A stretch of DNA of 64,000 nt from positions 1 through 64,000 of the forward strand of contig CAZMAR010000003.1 of assembly GCA_964564635.1 (NCBI GenBank). The letters run 5' to 3'. Each line of letters begins with the position of its first letter. Position 1 is the first letter of the stretch. This document shows positions 27,532-36,123 of the stretch, piece by piece. The notes below the pieces were generated by a model. The model was not told where the DNA came from. It made no database searches and worked only from the letters and a program-made list of their open reading frames with translations. The position numbers and the translations under genes are program-made. This stretch comes from Tepidaquicella sp964564635. GTDB taxonomy: Bacteria > Bacteroidota > Ignavibacteria > Tepidaquicellales > Tepidaquicellaceae.

Positions 27532-28953
27532 TTATTTTTCAGGTAAAATTCCTGAGCTGCATAATCTATAACTAAACACCTTGTTGGAATGTTCCATTCC
27601 ACGCGATTTCAGTATATACAAGTCTCTTTTCCGCTCTCCCTCTACTTCCTTAATTCGCAAAAGTATCCAGCTATCTATTAAAGAAGATATATCAATTTCC
27701 GTATGTTCTATACTTTCACCACTAAGAGTTAAGTTGGTCATAATAAGAGTAATACCTTTTAATTTTAAAAAGTCAACAAACCTCATCAACATTGCTTTGG
27801 ATTCAAAATGATTTGTACCAATAATAAAACTACTAACAGGGTCTATAATTACATTATCAGGCTTATAATTATTAACTTCCTTAATCATACTCGTAAGATA
27901 AGATTCCAAGCCAAAAAAAGTTGAACGATTGGCGAAGAATTTTAATAATCCCTTCTTAATATTTTTATCAAAATTAAGACCAATAGAAGACATATTACGA
28001 CAAATCTGTTCAGGGGATTCTTCAAGTGCAACATATAGAACCTTTTCATTTCTTTTACAGGCTGCATCTGCAAAATATGCTGCAAAACTACTTTTACCGG
28101 TTCCTGCAGTACCAGAAAAAAGGATTGTCGTACCGCGATAAAAACCTTTTCCACTTAACATACTATCAAGGAATTCAACCCCTGAAGAGACCCTTTCATA
28201 AGAAGCAGTATGTTCGAGTTTAAGAGAAGTAATTGGTAAAACAGAAATTCCATTTTCATCAATTAAAAAAGGATATTCATTTGTCCCATGTGAAGAGCCT
28301 CTATATTTTACAACTCGCAATCTCCTTGTAGAAATTTGCTCTTTTACAAGATGATTAAGAAAAATAACACAGTCAGAAACATATTCTTCCAAGCCCTGCC
28401 TCGTAAAAGTCCCCTCCCCACTCTCTCCAGTAATAATAGAAGTAACCCCCTTATCTTTTAACCATCTAAATAGCCTTCTTAGCTCTGCTCTAAGTATAAA
28501 AGGATTTTTTAAGCCAGCAAATAAAGACTCAATTGTATCAAGTACAACTCTTTTTGCTTTTATTTTGTCAATTGCATAGTTTAACCTGATAATTAAAGCT
28601 TCCAAATCATATTCTCCGGTTTCTTCAATTTCACTTCTTTCAACTTTAACATAATCGAGTAAAATCATCCTTTTATTTATTAAATATTCAAGGTCAAAAC
28701 CCAGTGATGCAACATTAGTTATTAACTCTTTTTCTGTTTCTTCAAACATCATATAAACACCAGGCTCATTGAATTGAGTTGCCCCCCTTACTAAAAATTC
28801 TGTTGCAAAAATTGTTTTTCCACATCCAGCACTTCCACAAACGAGAGTAGGTCTTCCCTTAGGTAACCCCCCATTAGTTATTTCGTCAAAGCCAAAAATA
28901 CCTGTCGGAGTTTTTTTAAGACCTTTTAAATTAAGTTTACTTTTTGATTTCAT
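27532..28953 (-). CDS. kaiC: KaiC-type double-ATPase autokinase, lacks KaiA-binding tail
   Basis: A 473-residue RecA-type protein with two KaiC domains. CI: Walker A GSAGCGKT at 40-47, catalytic Glu71-Glu72, Walker-B-like VVLDTI near 136-141. CII: Walker A GTAGTGKS at 281-288, catalytic Glu311-Glu312. The autophosphorylation segment reads T-E-I-D-I-S-S-L-I-D at 418-427; by alignment to S. elongatus KaiC, Ser423 and Ser424 take the place of Ser431 and Thr432, and Thr418 that of Thr426. The protein stops about a dozen residues after the last CII strand (SYRLCSSGILPEK), so the A-loop and tail that bind KaiA are missing. It lies 28 bases after the PAS protein and upstream of two kaiB genes. It is predicted to form a hexamer with ATPase and autokinase activity. 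Confidence 0.94.
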   Translation of the reverse strand: MKSKSKLNLKGLKKTPTGIFGFDEITNGGLPKGRPTLVCGSAGCGKTIFATEFLVRGATQFNEPGVYMMFEETEKELITNVASLGFDLEYLINKRMILLDYVKVERSEIEETGEYDLEALIIRLNYAIDKIKAKRVVLDTIESLFAGLKNPFILRAELRRLFRWLKDKGVTSIITGESGEGTFTRQGLEEYVSDCVIFLNHLVKEQISTRRLRVVKYRGSSHGTNEYPFLIDENGISVLPITSLKLEHTASYERVSSGVEFLDSMLSGKGFYRGTTILFSGTAGTGKSSFAAYFADAACKRNEKVLYVALEESPEQICRNMSSIGLNFDKNIKKGLLKFFANRSTFFGLESYLTSMIKEVNNYKPDNVIIDPVSSFIIGTNHFESKAMLMRFVDFLKLKGITLIMTNLTLSGESIEHTEIDISSLIDSWILLRIKEVEGERKRDLYILKSRGMEHSNKVFSYRLCSSGILPEK

Positions 28954-28981
28954 AAAAATATTTTAAATTAATCTAATTCTT

Positions 28982-31057
28982 TTATTTAACCAAATCATCT
29001 TCTAAAAAGGATAAGTTAAAAGGAGGTTCTTTTCCTAATTCGATAGAAAGTTTGTTTATCATCTTTTTTAATTCTATCATCTTTAACTCACGATCAACTG
29101 TAAAGTTATGATACCTCTCAAGTTCTTCATATTTCTTCTTTAATTCTTCCTCAGCAAGTTTTCTATCAGTTATATCTGTTGCAACAACCAACATGGCTGG
29201 TTTCCCTTCCCATTCTATAGGTATAGCACTTACATTAACATAAAACTCAGTGCCATCTAATCTTATAAATTTTTCATCTAACGGAGGAGCAATAGATTTT
29301 TCTCTCAATGCTTTTTGTATCCTTTTTGCTACCATCTCCCTTTGTTCAGGGGCAACAAATTCAATTATTGGTTTTCCAATTGCATCTTCAATTTTTTCCA
29401 AGCCAAATGTCCTCAATCCTGCAGGATTAATATAACATAATTTTCCTTCAGAATGAATTACTATTATATCAGGAGAAAAATTTACAAGGTCTCGATATTT
29501 CTTTTCACTCTTCTTTATCTCTTCTTCTGCTAATTTTCTATCTGTTATATCTCTTGCTATACCTTCAATAGCAATGACTTCTCCTTTTTCATTATAAACA
29601 GGAATATTTCTCTGCTCAGTCCATATAATAGTACCATCCTTTTTTATCCATCTTAGAATAATAGATTTTCCAAATACACCCCCACTATTAAAATATTCCT
29701 GTAATATATTTCTATCATCAGGGTGTACAATTTTCAAACCTAAATCTGGATCTGCATAGTGGTCTTCTGGAGTATAGCCAGTAATTTTTGTTGCTGCAGG
29801 GGAAACATAAGTAAAACCTCTTTCAGGAATAAACTCATAACGATAAATTATATCTTCAGCATTTTCTGCAAGCCTTCTGAATCTATTTTCACTTTCTTCC
29901 AATGCTTTCTGAGCTTCCTTTATATCTGAAATATCTTGAATGGAAACCACACTTTGCTTCATCCCTGGAATCATACAAACGCTTAGTATGGTATCTCGTA
30001 CCTCGCCCTTTTTATTTATAAGCCTTGCTTCATATTTTTTCGGTACTTTTTCCGGATTTACTCTTCTTTCTTTATGATATTTCATCATCATATCAAGGCT
30101 CTCAGGTGCTACATAATTCGTCCATTTAGTACCAATTATTTCCTCTGGCTTATAACCTGTAACAGGATAAGTCTCGTTATTGGCTAAAACAATCGTATTA
30201 TCCTCATCTACAATCATAGTTAGCGAACCTGTATTTTCGAAAATCGCTTTATATCTATTTTCACTATCTCTTAAATCTGATTCAATCTTTTTCCTCTTTG
30301 TAATATCTCTGACTATAGAATAAAAATATAGTTCATTTTTTATTTTTATAGAAAAAAGTAAAACTTCACAGGGAAAGTCGGTCCCATCCGATTTTCTATG
30401 AACCCATTCGAACCGATTAAAACCTTCCTCCATTGCTTTATTAATCATCTGTTTTGCTTTCGTTTCAGATAGCATACCATCAGGTTGTTTAGGGGGTGAT
30501 ACTTCCCAGGGTTGTTTTCCAATAATATCCTCTTTTTTTGAATAATTAAAAACCTTTAAGGTAGCATTGTTACAATCGTAAAAACCTTTTAAAGTTAACA
30601 AGAATATAGAATCATTTGACTCTTCAAATAATTTTCTAAATGTCTCTTCGCTCTCTTTTAATAAATCATCAGATTTTTTTTTCTCAGTAATATCATTAAA
30701 AAGAGCCAAAATAAACTTCTCTCCGTTAATCTCCAATAAAGAATATGATGCTTCAAGGTTTAATCTCTCCCCTGTAGAAAGAGTCAACACTTTTTCTGAT
30801 TTCTCATAAGTTTTTCCTTTTTTAATAAAATCAAGATAATAATTTAACAAATCGTTTCTCTCCTGTTTTGCATACACAAATTCAAAAGATTTCCCGATGA
30901 GATTATCCCTTGTTACCCCTATTAATTTACAATAAGCATCATTTACCAAAATAATTTTTCCTTTGCTATCGGAAACTCGTAAAGGAAAAGTGCATAAATG
31001 CCATATTTTTTCATAAATATTCTTTATATCTACTTCTTTACTCATCTCTTCTTGCAT
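28982..31057 (-). CDS. Multi-PAS sensory protein without kinase domain
   Basis: A 691-residue cytoplasmic protein made of five consecutive PAS domains (about 10-130, 135-255, 258-385, 388-520 and 520-640), each closing with a DITEKKK/DITDRKLAEE-type linker. The tail (640-691) is a helical segment ERYHNFTVDRELKMIELKKM followed by NKLSIELGKEPPF. This tail resembles helices seen between PAS domains and kinases in sensor proteins, but here the protein ends without HisKA, ATPase, GGDEF or other output domain. It is the first gene of the Kai operon, 28 bases before kaiC, so it may be an input sensor contacting KaiC or the hybrid kinase. Ligands are unknown; PAS domains of this type may bind haem, flavin or small molecules. 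Confidence 0.9.
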   Translation of the reverse strand: MQEEMSKEVDIKNIYEKIWHLCTFPLRVSDSKGKIILVNDAYCKLIGVTRDNLIGKSFEFVYAKQERNDLLNYYLDFIKKGKTYEKSEKVLTLSTGERLNLEASYSLLEINGEKFILALFNDITEKKKSDDLLKESEETFRKLFEESNDSIFLLTLKGFYDCNNATLKVFNYSKKEDIIGKQPWEVSPPKQPDGMLSETKAKQMINKAMEEGFNRFEWVHRKSDGTDFPCEVLLFSIKIKNELYFYSIVRDITKRKKIESDLRDSENRYKAIFENTGSLTMIVDEDNTIVLANNETYPVTGYKPEEIIGTKWTNYVAPESLDMMMKYHKERRVNPEKVPKKYEARLINKKGEVRDTILSVCMIPGMKQSVVSIQDISDIKEAQKALEESENRFRRLAENAEDIIYRYEFIPERGFTYVSPAATKITGYTPEDHYADPDLGLKIVHPDDRNILQEYFNSGGVFGKSIILRWIKKDGTIIWTEQRNIPVYNEKGEVIAIEGIARDITDRKLAEEEIKKSEKKYRDLVNFSPDIIVIHSEGKLCYINPAGLRTFGLEKIEDAIGKPIIEFVAPEQREMVAKRIQKALREKSIAPPLDEKFIRLDGTEFYVNVSAIPIEWEGKPAMLVVATDITDRKLAEEELKKKYEELERYHNFTVDRELKMIELKKMINKLSIELGKEPPFNLSFLEDDLVK

Positions 31058-31155
31058 AAAAAAGTTTTTAAGATAAAATTTAAATCACAAGATATATTAT
31101 TTTTCCACTTTTTAGAAAATCTAAATTACAGAAAAAACAAGAAATTCTTGTATAT

Positions 31156-31190
31156 ATAGTTAATGTAACTATAATAAAATAATTTGTCAA
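31156..31190 (-). promoter_or_regulatory. Putative promoter and operator of the Kai operon
   Basis: On the minus strand, TTGACA (31190-31185) is followed by 17 bases and TACATT (31167-31162), a fair sigma-70-type promoter about 100 bases before the PAS-protein start. The -10 hexamer lies inside a 17-base palindrome, ATAGTTA-ATG-TAACTAT (31156-31172), as expected for a repressor site. The Bacteroidetes TAnnTTTG box is not seen here, so this remains tentative. Confidence 0.35.
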
Positions 31191-31716
31191 TATCTAAATG
31201 TTTTAATCAATATAGGAATTGCTCCATTAAAAGCACTATTAAGTAAAGTATGAAATAGTTCATTAATCTACAGTTAATATTCCTATAATAATTATCAAAA
31301 ATATATTGTGAAAATTACTTAAATATTAAATTTGCGTTCAAAAAATTATTAAATATAAACATTAGTAAAATTCCAATAAGAAAAATAATACATTTTCAGT
31401 AAGATTATTTTATATAAATATTAATATTTGCTTCACAAGAATTTATTTGTATATGAGATTTTCGCTCATTCGAATACTACCACTTACTACGGAATATAAC
31501 GCACTCGTTGAAAACCCAATTTTAGATTTTGAAGGAGAATATTTTTTTATATCTGAAAAAATATTACCTTTTAGAAATTCGAGTTCTGAATTACAATAAA
31601 GTAGCATTCTGGTATTCATTAGAACAATATAAAAAAACAATTACTGACCTACTTAAATCTGTGACAAATTTTTTTACTTGTTAAAAAAAATTATATACTA
31701 TAAATTAATATAACAC
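31191..31716. other. Intergenic region, no supported gene
   Basis: Some 520 AT-rich bases between the Kai-operon promoter region and tRNA-His. A 65-codon minus-strand frame at 31443-31640 uses a TTG start and has no recognisable family, so I do not call it a gene. No strong hairpin was found. Confidence 0.5.
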
Positions 31717-31790
31717 GGCGGGTATAGCTCAGCTGGTAGAGCGTCAGATTGTGGCTCTGAATGTCGTGGGTTCGAGCCCCACTACTCGCC
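31717..31790 (+). tRNA. tRNA-His (GTG)
   Basis: Full cloverleaf: acceptor GCGGGTA (31718-31724) with TACTCGC (31783-31789), D arm GCTC/GAGC, anticodon stem TCAGA/TCTGA with loop TTGTGGC and anticodon GTG at 31751-31753, T arm GTGGG/CCCAC with loop TTCGAGC. The extra 5' G at -1 (31717), facing C73 (31790), is the hallmark of tRNA-His. CCA is not encoded. Confidence 0.97.
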
Positions 31791-31884
31791 CGAAGGGAAA
31801 ATAAAATTAGAAAATCTCACATTGTTATCCCTAAGAAATGGAGTGTAAAAAAATTGTTAATTTAAAGGAAATTATAAATTTTGC

Positions 31885-32121
31885 TTATTGCCTTTTTCCT
31901 ATCTTTAAAATTGTAATCTCGTCTTTGTAAACAGAAAAAATTACCCTGAATAAACCCACTTTCATTCTCCTCAAACCTTTATAATTTCCTTTCAACTCAG
32001 GATGATATAAAGGGTCAAGTACTAATTTGTTTTCTATTTTTTCTATAATTTCTTCTGCTTTCTCCTTTGGAAAATTCTGTAAGTCCTCAACTACAGCCTT
32101 GTGATATGTGATTTTATACAT
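31885..32121 (-). CDS. RelE/ParE-superfamily toxin
   Basis: A 78-residue toxin-like protein, starting at ATG 32121 (MYKITYHKAVVEDLQNF). It has the family layout: helix-rich first half, KIENKLVLDPLYHPELKGNYKGLRRMKVGLFRVIFSVYKDEITILKIGKR. RelE-type members cut mRNA at the ribosome; ParE-type members poison gyrase; which applies cannot be read here. The start overlaps the antitoxin stop by eight bases, giving antitoxin-first translational coupling. The common C-terminal Arg-x-x-Tyr end is reduced to KRQ, so activity is uncertain. Confidence 0.8.
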   Translation of the reverse strand: MYKITYHKAVVEDLQNFPKEKAEEIIEKIENKLVLDPLYHPELKGNYKGLRRMKVGLFRVIFSVYKDEITILKIGKRQ

Positions 32122-32335
32122 TATATCTCTTTTTGAATTCTCTCGTAGAAATTTTCTCGTTAGTGATGTTTTTTCTTCTTCGCATTGCGAGTTCAAAATC
32201 TTTATAATCTTCAATATAATTGGAAATTGCTTTCTTTAAATGATAAATCACAGGCAACCCTGTTTCTCTTGAGATTTTATCAAGTCCTTCAAAGAATTTT
32301 CTTGGAATACGATTTATTAACCCTGGTTTAAACAT
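32114..32335 (-). CDS. Antitoxin, ribbon-helix-helix type
   Basis: A 73-residue protein upstream of and overlapping the RelE-like gene. The middle segment LDKISRETGLPVIYHLKKAISNYIEDYKDFELA fits the antitoxin pattern of a ribbon-helix-helix DNA-binding domain followed by a long helix. The basic C-terminal part (RRRKNITNEK, REFKKRYNV) probably wraps the toxin. Such proteins usually repress their own operon, so an operator is expected just after 32335. It lies 0.3 kb from tRNA-His. Confidence 0.72.
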   Translation of the reverse strand: MFKPGLINRIPRKFFEGLDKISRETGLPVIYHLKKAISNYIEDYKDFELAMRRRKNITNEKISTREFKKRYNV

Positions 32336-32815
32336 ATTTTTTTGTTTAATTTTATTTCATAATTTATTTAAATCTCTCTGAGCATTTAGCCCTTTTAAAT
32401 AAATTAAGTATTAATTTCATAAATAGAAATAAAAAATTACAAATTTTTTTTATTTAATAAAAGACCTATAATTTTTCTTTTTTTATTGAATTTGTTGTAT
32501 TTATCTTCATATATATATCCACTGCTGAATAATACAAAATAAACCTGAAAATTTTTCATTTTTTTATAAGAAAGTTAAGAAATTTTTTCTTGTAATATAT
32601 TATTCGGTCCCTTCCCCGATAAAATCATCTTATATTGTTAAAATCTTTTCGCACAGTATAAATTAATTATTTTTACTTTAAACAAAACTTCCTGCTTCAT
32701 TTAGAATAAAAAGACTTTTCCTGATTCAAATTGATATTAATAATGGTAACCATATTCACTTTTAAGGAATAAAATCCCACACAAATATAGAAACTAAAAT
32801 GTTACCTTTAATATT
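32336..32815. other. Intergenic region, no gene seen
   Basis: About 480 AT-rich bases between the antitoxin start and the terminator of the next gene. It should contain the toxin-antitoxin promoter. No open frame with coding character or RNA gene was identified. Confidence 0.55.
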
Positions 32816-32847
32816 AAAAAAGCTATGAAGACTAAACTTCATAGCCG
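32816..32847 (-). terminator. Rho-independent terminator after the response regulator at 32.9 kb
   Basis: Nine-base-pair perfect stem GCTATGAAG (32822-32830) / CTTCATAGC (32837-32845), six-base loop. On the minus strand it is followed directly by TTTTTTAATATT. Confidence 0.88.
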
Positions 32848-32879
32848 GGAGAAAATGAAAAAGACCTTAATAGCTTTCT

Positions 32880-33251
32880 TCAATTAACAGATAGAGCCTT
32901 TGAAACAAATTCGTTTAATCTAAATATATCTAACGGTTTTTTAAATATCGTAACAAAGCCATTCATAAATCTACTGTTCAATTCATACGCCGTAATGAAA
33001 ATTATTGGTTTTTTATATTTCTTACCTTTCAAAATATAAAACAATTCTTCCCCACCAAGTTTAGGCATTTTTACATCACAAATAATTAAATCAGGGGAAA
33101 ACCTTTTCATAATTTCCAGAGCATCAATTCCGTCCTTAGCAGTATTAACCTTATAACCTTCATCTTCAAAATAAGATTTGAGTGATTCTCTTGAAGAGAT
33201 ATCGTCATCAATAATTAATATCTTATTTTTTTTCATAGCTAAATTTTGCAT
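32880..33251 (-). CDS. Single-domain response regulator
   Basis: A 123-residue stand-alone receiver. It has the acidic pocket IIDDD, the phosphoacceptor Asp in LIICDVKMPKLGGEE (about residue 58), Thr in FITAYE, and the Lys in KKPLDI. The Met at residue 6 (33236) is an alternative start that gives the usual short receiver N terminus. It lies 110 bases downstream of the NtrC-type regulator gene and ends at its own terminator, so it may be cotranscribed with the kinase/regulator pair. Confidence 0.92.
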   Translation of the reverse strand: MQNLAMKKNKILIIDDDISSRESLKSYFEDEGYKVNTAKDGIDALEIMKRFSPDLIICDVKMPKLGGEELFYILKGKKYKKPIIFITAYELNSRFMNGFVTIFKKPLDIFRLNEFVSKALSVN

Positions 33252-33362
33252 AATAAATATGCAAAAATTATACCTAAAAAAGAAAAAATTTAACGATAAT
33301 TTAAATATAAAATGAAAGGAAATAATCTCAAAATGATAAAAAAGTGTATTGTTTTGAAAAAA

Positions 33363-34715
33363 TTACCCCTTTTTAAATTTATAATAGTTTATTTTCCTAT
33401 ACAAAGTTGCTTTACTAATACCGAGAATTTTGGAAGCTTTCTGTAAATTCCATTTTTCTCTATCAAGAATTGCTTTAATATGTTCCCGCTCGAGGTCTTC
33501 AAGAGTAACATTAGCACCAATTTTAAATTCCTTGTATTCTATTGATGGCTCGGTTTTTAATAATAAATTTTCTTTCTCCAGAACATCACCTTTTGCAAGA
33601 ACAATGCCCTGCATCAGAACATTTTCCAGCTCTCTAACATTTCCTTTCCATTCATGATTCTTCAACATATCCATAACTTCACGAGGAATTTTCTGAACAT
33701 TTTTATGTAGAATAAAATTAATTTTCCTTAGAAAATGTTTTACAAGTACTTCAATATCTTCTTTCCTTTCCCTTAAAGGAGGAGTGTAAATTGAAAATAC
33801 ATTAAGCCTATAATATAAATCCTCTCTAAATTTTCCTTCCTGCACAAGTTTGTATAAATCTTTATTTGTCGATGCAATTACACGGGCTTTCATTTGAATA
33901 CTGTTTTCACCGCCTACTCTCTCAAAAACAAATTCCTGTAAAACTCTTAATAGTTTTGCCTGTAAATTCATCGACATCTCAGAAATTTCATCAAGAAAAA
34001 CTGTTCCTTCTCCCGCTAATTCAAATTTACCGCGCTTATCTTTTATTGCATCAGTAAAAGCTCCTTTTACATGTCCAAATAATTCACTTTCAAGTAAATT
34101 TTCTGGCAATGCGGTACAGTTTATTGCAACAAAAGGATAATTTCTTGTAATACCAGAATTGTGAATTATCTTGGCAATTAGTTCTTTTCCGGTTCCACTT
34201 TCACCCTGAATTAAAACTGTGACTCTTGTTGAAGATGCCTGCCCAATTTTTTTATAAATTTCTCTTATGCTATTAGACTTTCCCACCAGAGTATTAAAAA
34301 GTTCATATTCGGTCGTATCTGATGGGTTTAATGATTCAAGTTTTTGACTTAGGTCCTTATTTTCAAGAGCTCTTAAAATAGTATGCTTTAATCTTACTGT
34401 ATCTATTGGTTTAACGATATAATCGTATGCACCTCGTTGCATTGCAGAAATAGTAGAGTTCATATCTTCAATTGCTGTTATCATAATAACTTGTATTAAT
34501 TCATCATACTCTTTAATTCTTTTCAATACATCAAGTCCGTTAATATCTGGCATATTTATATCACATAATACAAGGTCAGGGTTTAATCTACGGGTCATAT
34601 CTAAACCTTTTGTCCCGGATTCTGCTTCAAAAGTTTCAAAACCTTCTTCTTTTAATAAGAGACTTAATGAAATGCGGGCTGATTCATCATCGTCAATAAT
34701 TAAAATTTTCTTCAT
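33363..34715 (-). CDS. Sigma-54-dependent response regulator (NtrC family)
   Basis: A 450-residue activator with three domains. Receiver 1-120 with Asp52; AAA+ domain about 140-375 with Walker A GESGTGKE (171-178), the sigma-54-contacting loop GAFTDA (218-223, where the usual form is GAFTGA) and Walker B TVFLDEI (238-244); Fis-type helix-turn-helix about 405-445 (NLQKASKILGISKATLYRKI). The start overlaps the stop of the upstream histidine kinase by four bases (ATGA), which makes them a cognate pair. Target promoters are unknown; no -24/-12 site was identified in the window. Confidence 0.95.
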   Translation of the reverse strand: MKKILIIDDDESARISLSLLLKEEGFETFEAESGTKGLDMTRRLNPDLVLCDINMPDINGLDVLKRIKEYDELIQVIMITAIEDMNSTISAMQRGAYDYIVKPIDTVRLKHTILRALENKDLSQKLESLNPSDTTEYELFNTLVGKSNSIREIYKKIGQASSTRVTVLIQGESGTGKELIAKIIHNSGITRNYPFVAINCTALPENLLESELFGHVKGAFTDAIKDKRGKFELAGEGTVFLDEISEMSMNLQAKLLRVLQEFVFERVGGENSIQMKARVIASTNKDLYKLVQEGKFREDLYYRLNVFSIYTPPLRERKEDIEVLVKHFLRKINFILHKNVQKIPREVMDMLKNHEWKGNVRELENVLMQGIVLAKGDVLEKENLLLKTEPSIEYKEFKIGANVTLEDLEREHIKAILDREKWNLQKASKILGISKATLYRKINYYKFKKG

Positions 34716-35899
34716 TTTTTTCCTTTTTTATTTAATGGAAGAGTAATACAAAAAATTGTTTCTCCTGGTTTTGTAGAAATTAACTCAAGTCTACCGTTAT
34801 GATGCTCAATTATTTTCTGTGAGAGCGCTAAGCCAATACCCGTTCCGTTTTCTTTAGTAGTAAAAAAAGGTTCAAATATTTTTTCCGGCTGCTCAACACC
34901 ATAGCCATTATCCTTAATAAAAATTTTTACTTTGTTTTTTAAAGCTTGTGTGCTTATTTCAACTATACCATTTTCATGTATAGCTTCAAATGCATTATAT
35001 ATAAGGTTAAGGAAAACCTGCTTTAATTTTTCCATATCTGCTATTAACACAATATCCTGTGAATTATTTTTAATAACTATACCTCTGCTTTCTATATCAG
35101 GGGAAATTTGTTGAATTACCTGTTCTGTAAAATTTTTTAAATTAAATTCGCTTTTATAAAGTGTAATGCTTTTTGAAAATTGTAAAACTTCCTTAACTAA
35201 ATTTTCCAGCCTGTTAATTTCCGTCTGTATTATCTGGATTCTCTTTTTATTAACTTCAGATAAATCTTTTATACACGAGAGAACATCTGTATTTATTTTT
35301 ATTGAATTTAAAGGATTCCTGATTTCATGTGCAAGTATTGCAGCCATTTTCCCTATGGTTGCAAGCCTTTCCGCTTTTTTTAACTCTTCTTCTGCAAGTT
35401 TCCTCTGTTTAATCTCTTTTTGTAACCTTATATTTTTTTTAATTAACTCAGCAGTTCGTTGTTTCACTTTTTCTTCAAGTTCATCATTTGCTTTCTTTAA
35501 TGTCTCAAGAATTTCTTTATTGTGTAAATATTGTTTCTGTAATGTTATCTCTATTGTAGTAACAAGAATTTTTTCATTAACTGGTTTAATTAGATAACCA
35601 AAAGGTCCAGTAATTTTCGCCCTTTTAATGGTTTCTTCTGATGAATCTGCGGTTAAATATATTATAGGTATGTTAAATTTTTCCTTTATTTTATAAGCTA
35701 TCTCAATACCGTCTAATTCACCTTCTAAAGTAATATCCATTAATATTATATCAGGTGAATTTTTAATAATAGAATCTAAAACTTCACAGGACTTCGTAAT
35801 AATATCTGTTATAATGAAACCTCTGTTAGTTAGCATTTTGCTAATAATCCTCGCCGTTAATAAATCATCTTCTACTATTAATATTTTTTCCCTGCTCAT
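34712..35899 (-). CDS. Receiver-histidine kinase, partner of the NtrC-type regulator
   Basis: A 395-residue soluble kinase with an N-terminal receiver (about 1-122; acidic pair 11-12, Asp55, Lys105), a coiled coil (about 130-180), the HisKA helix LAHEIRNPL with His191, and an ATPase domain with NLIYNAFEAI, DNGYGV and GTGIGLALS in the C-terminal third. Having a receiver in front of the kinase implies it is controlled by another phosphodonor, for example the PAS kinases nearby. It is translationally coupled to the downstream sigma-54 regulator by a four-base overlap. Confidence 0.94.
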   Translation of the reverse strand: MSREKILIVEDDLLTARIISKMLTNRGFIITDIITKSCEVLDSIIKNSPDIILMDITLEGELDGIEIAYKIKEKFNIPIIYLTADSSEETIKRAKITGPFGYLIKPVNEKILVTTIEITLQKQYLHNKEILETLKKANDELEEKVKQRTAELIKKNIRLQKEIKQRKLAEEELKKAERLATIGKMAAILAHEIRNPLNSIKINTDVLSCIKDLSEVNKKRIQIIQTEINRLENLVKEVLQFSKSITLYKSEFNLKNFTEQVIQQISPDIESRGIVIKNNSQDIVLIADMEKLKQVFLNLIYNAFEAIHENGIVEISTQALKNKVKIFIKDNGYGVEQPEKIFEPFFTTKENGTGIGLALSQKIIEHHNGRLELISTKPGETIFCITLPLNKKGKK

Positions 35900-36046
35900 T
35901 TCTTTTTTATAATTTTTAAATTTAAAATTATAATATTAAAATATAAAGTCCTTTAATAATGCTATGTTTTAATAATAATTTCTTTTATTATAACATTATT
36001 TTTAATATACAGAATCTCATATAATAAAATAAGTATACGATGATAA

Positions 36047-36092
36047 GTATAAAAAAAAATACTTCACCTTTCTAAAAAGATGAAGTATTTTT
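36047..36092 (-). terminator. Terminator after the S46 peptidase gene
   Basis: AAAATACTTCA (36056-36066) pairs with TGAAGTATTTT (36081-36091) around a 14-base loop. On the minus strand the stem runs into nine T residues. It ends the S46 peptidase transcript before the two-component pair. Confidence 0.82.
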
Positions 36093-36123
36093 AAAATGAC
36101 AAAATAAAAATTAATTAAAAATT

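Noticed and set aside
31443..31640. 65-codon minus-strand frame between the Kai operon and tRNA-His
   Set aside because: TTG start, no ribosome site, no recognisable family, and base composition like the surrounding intergenic DNA.
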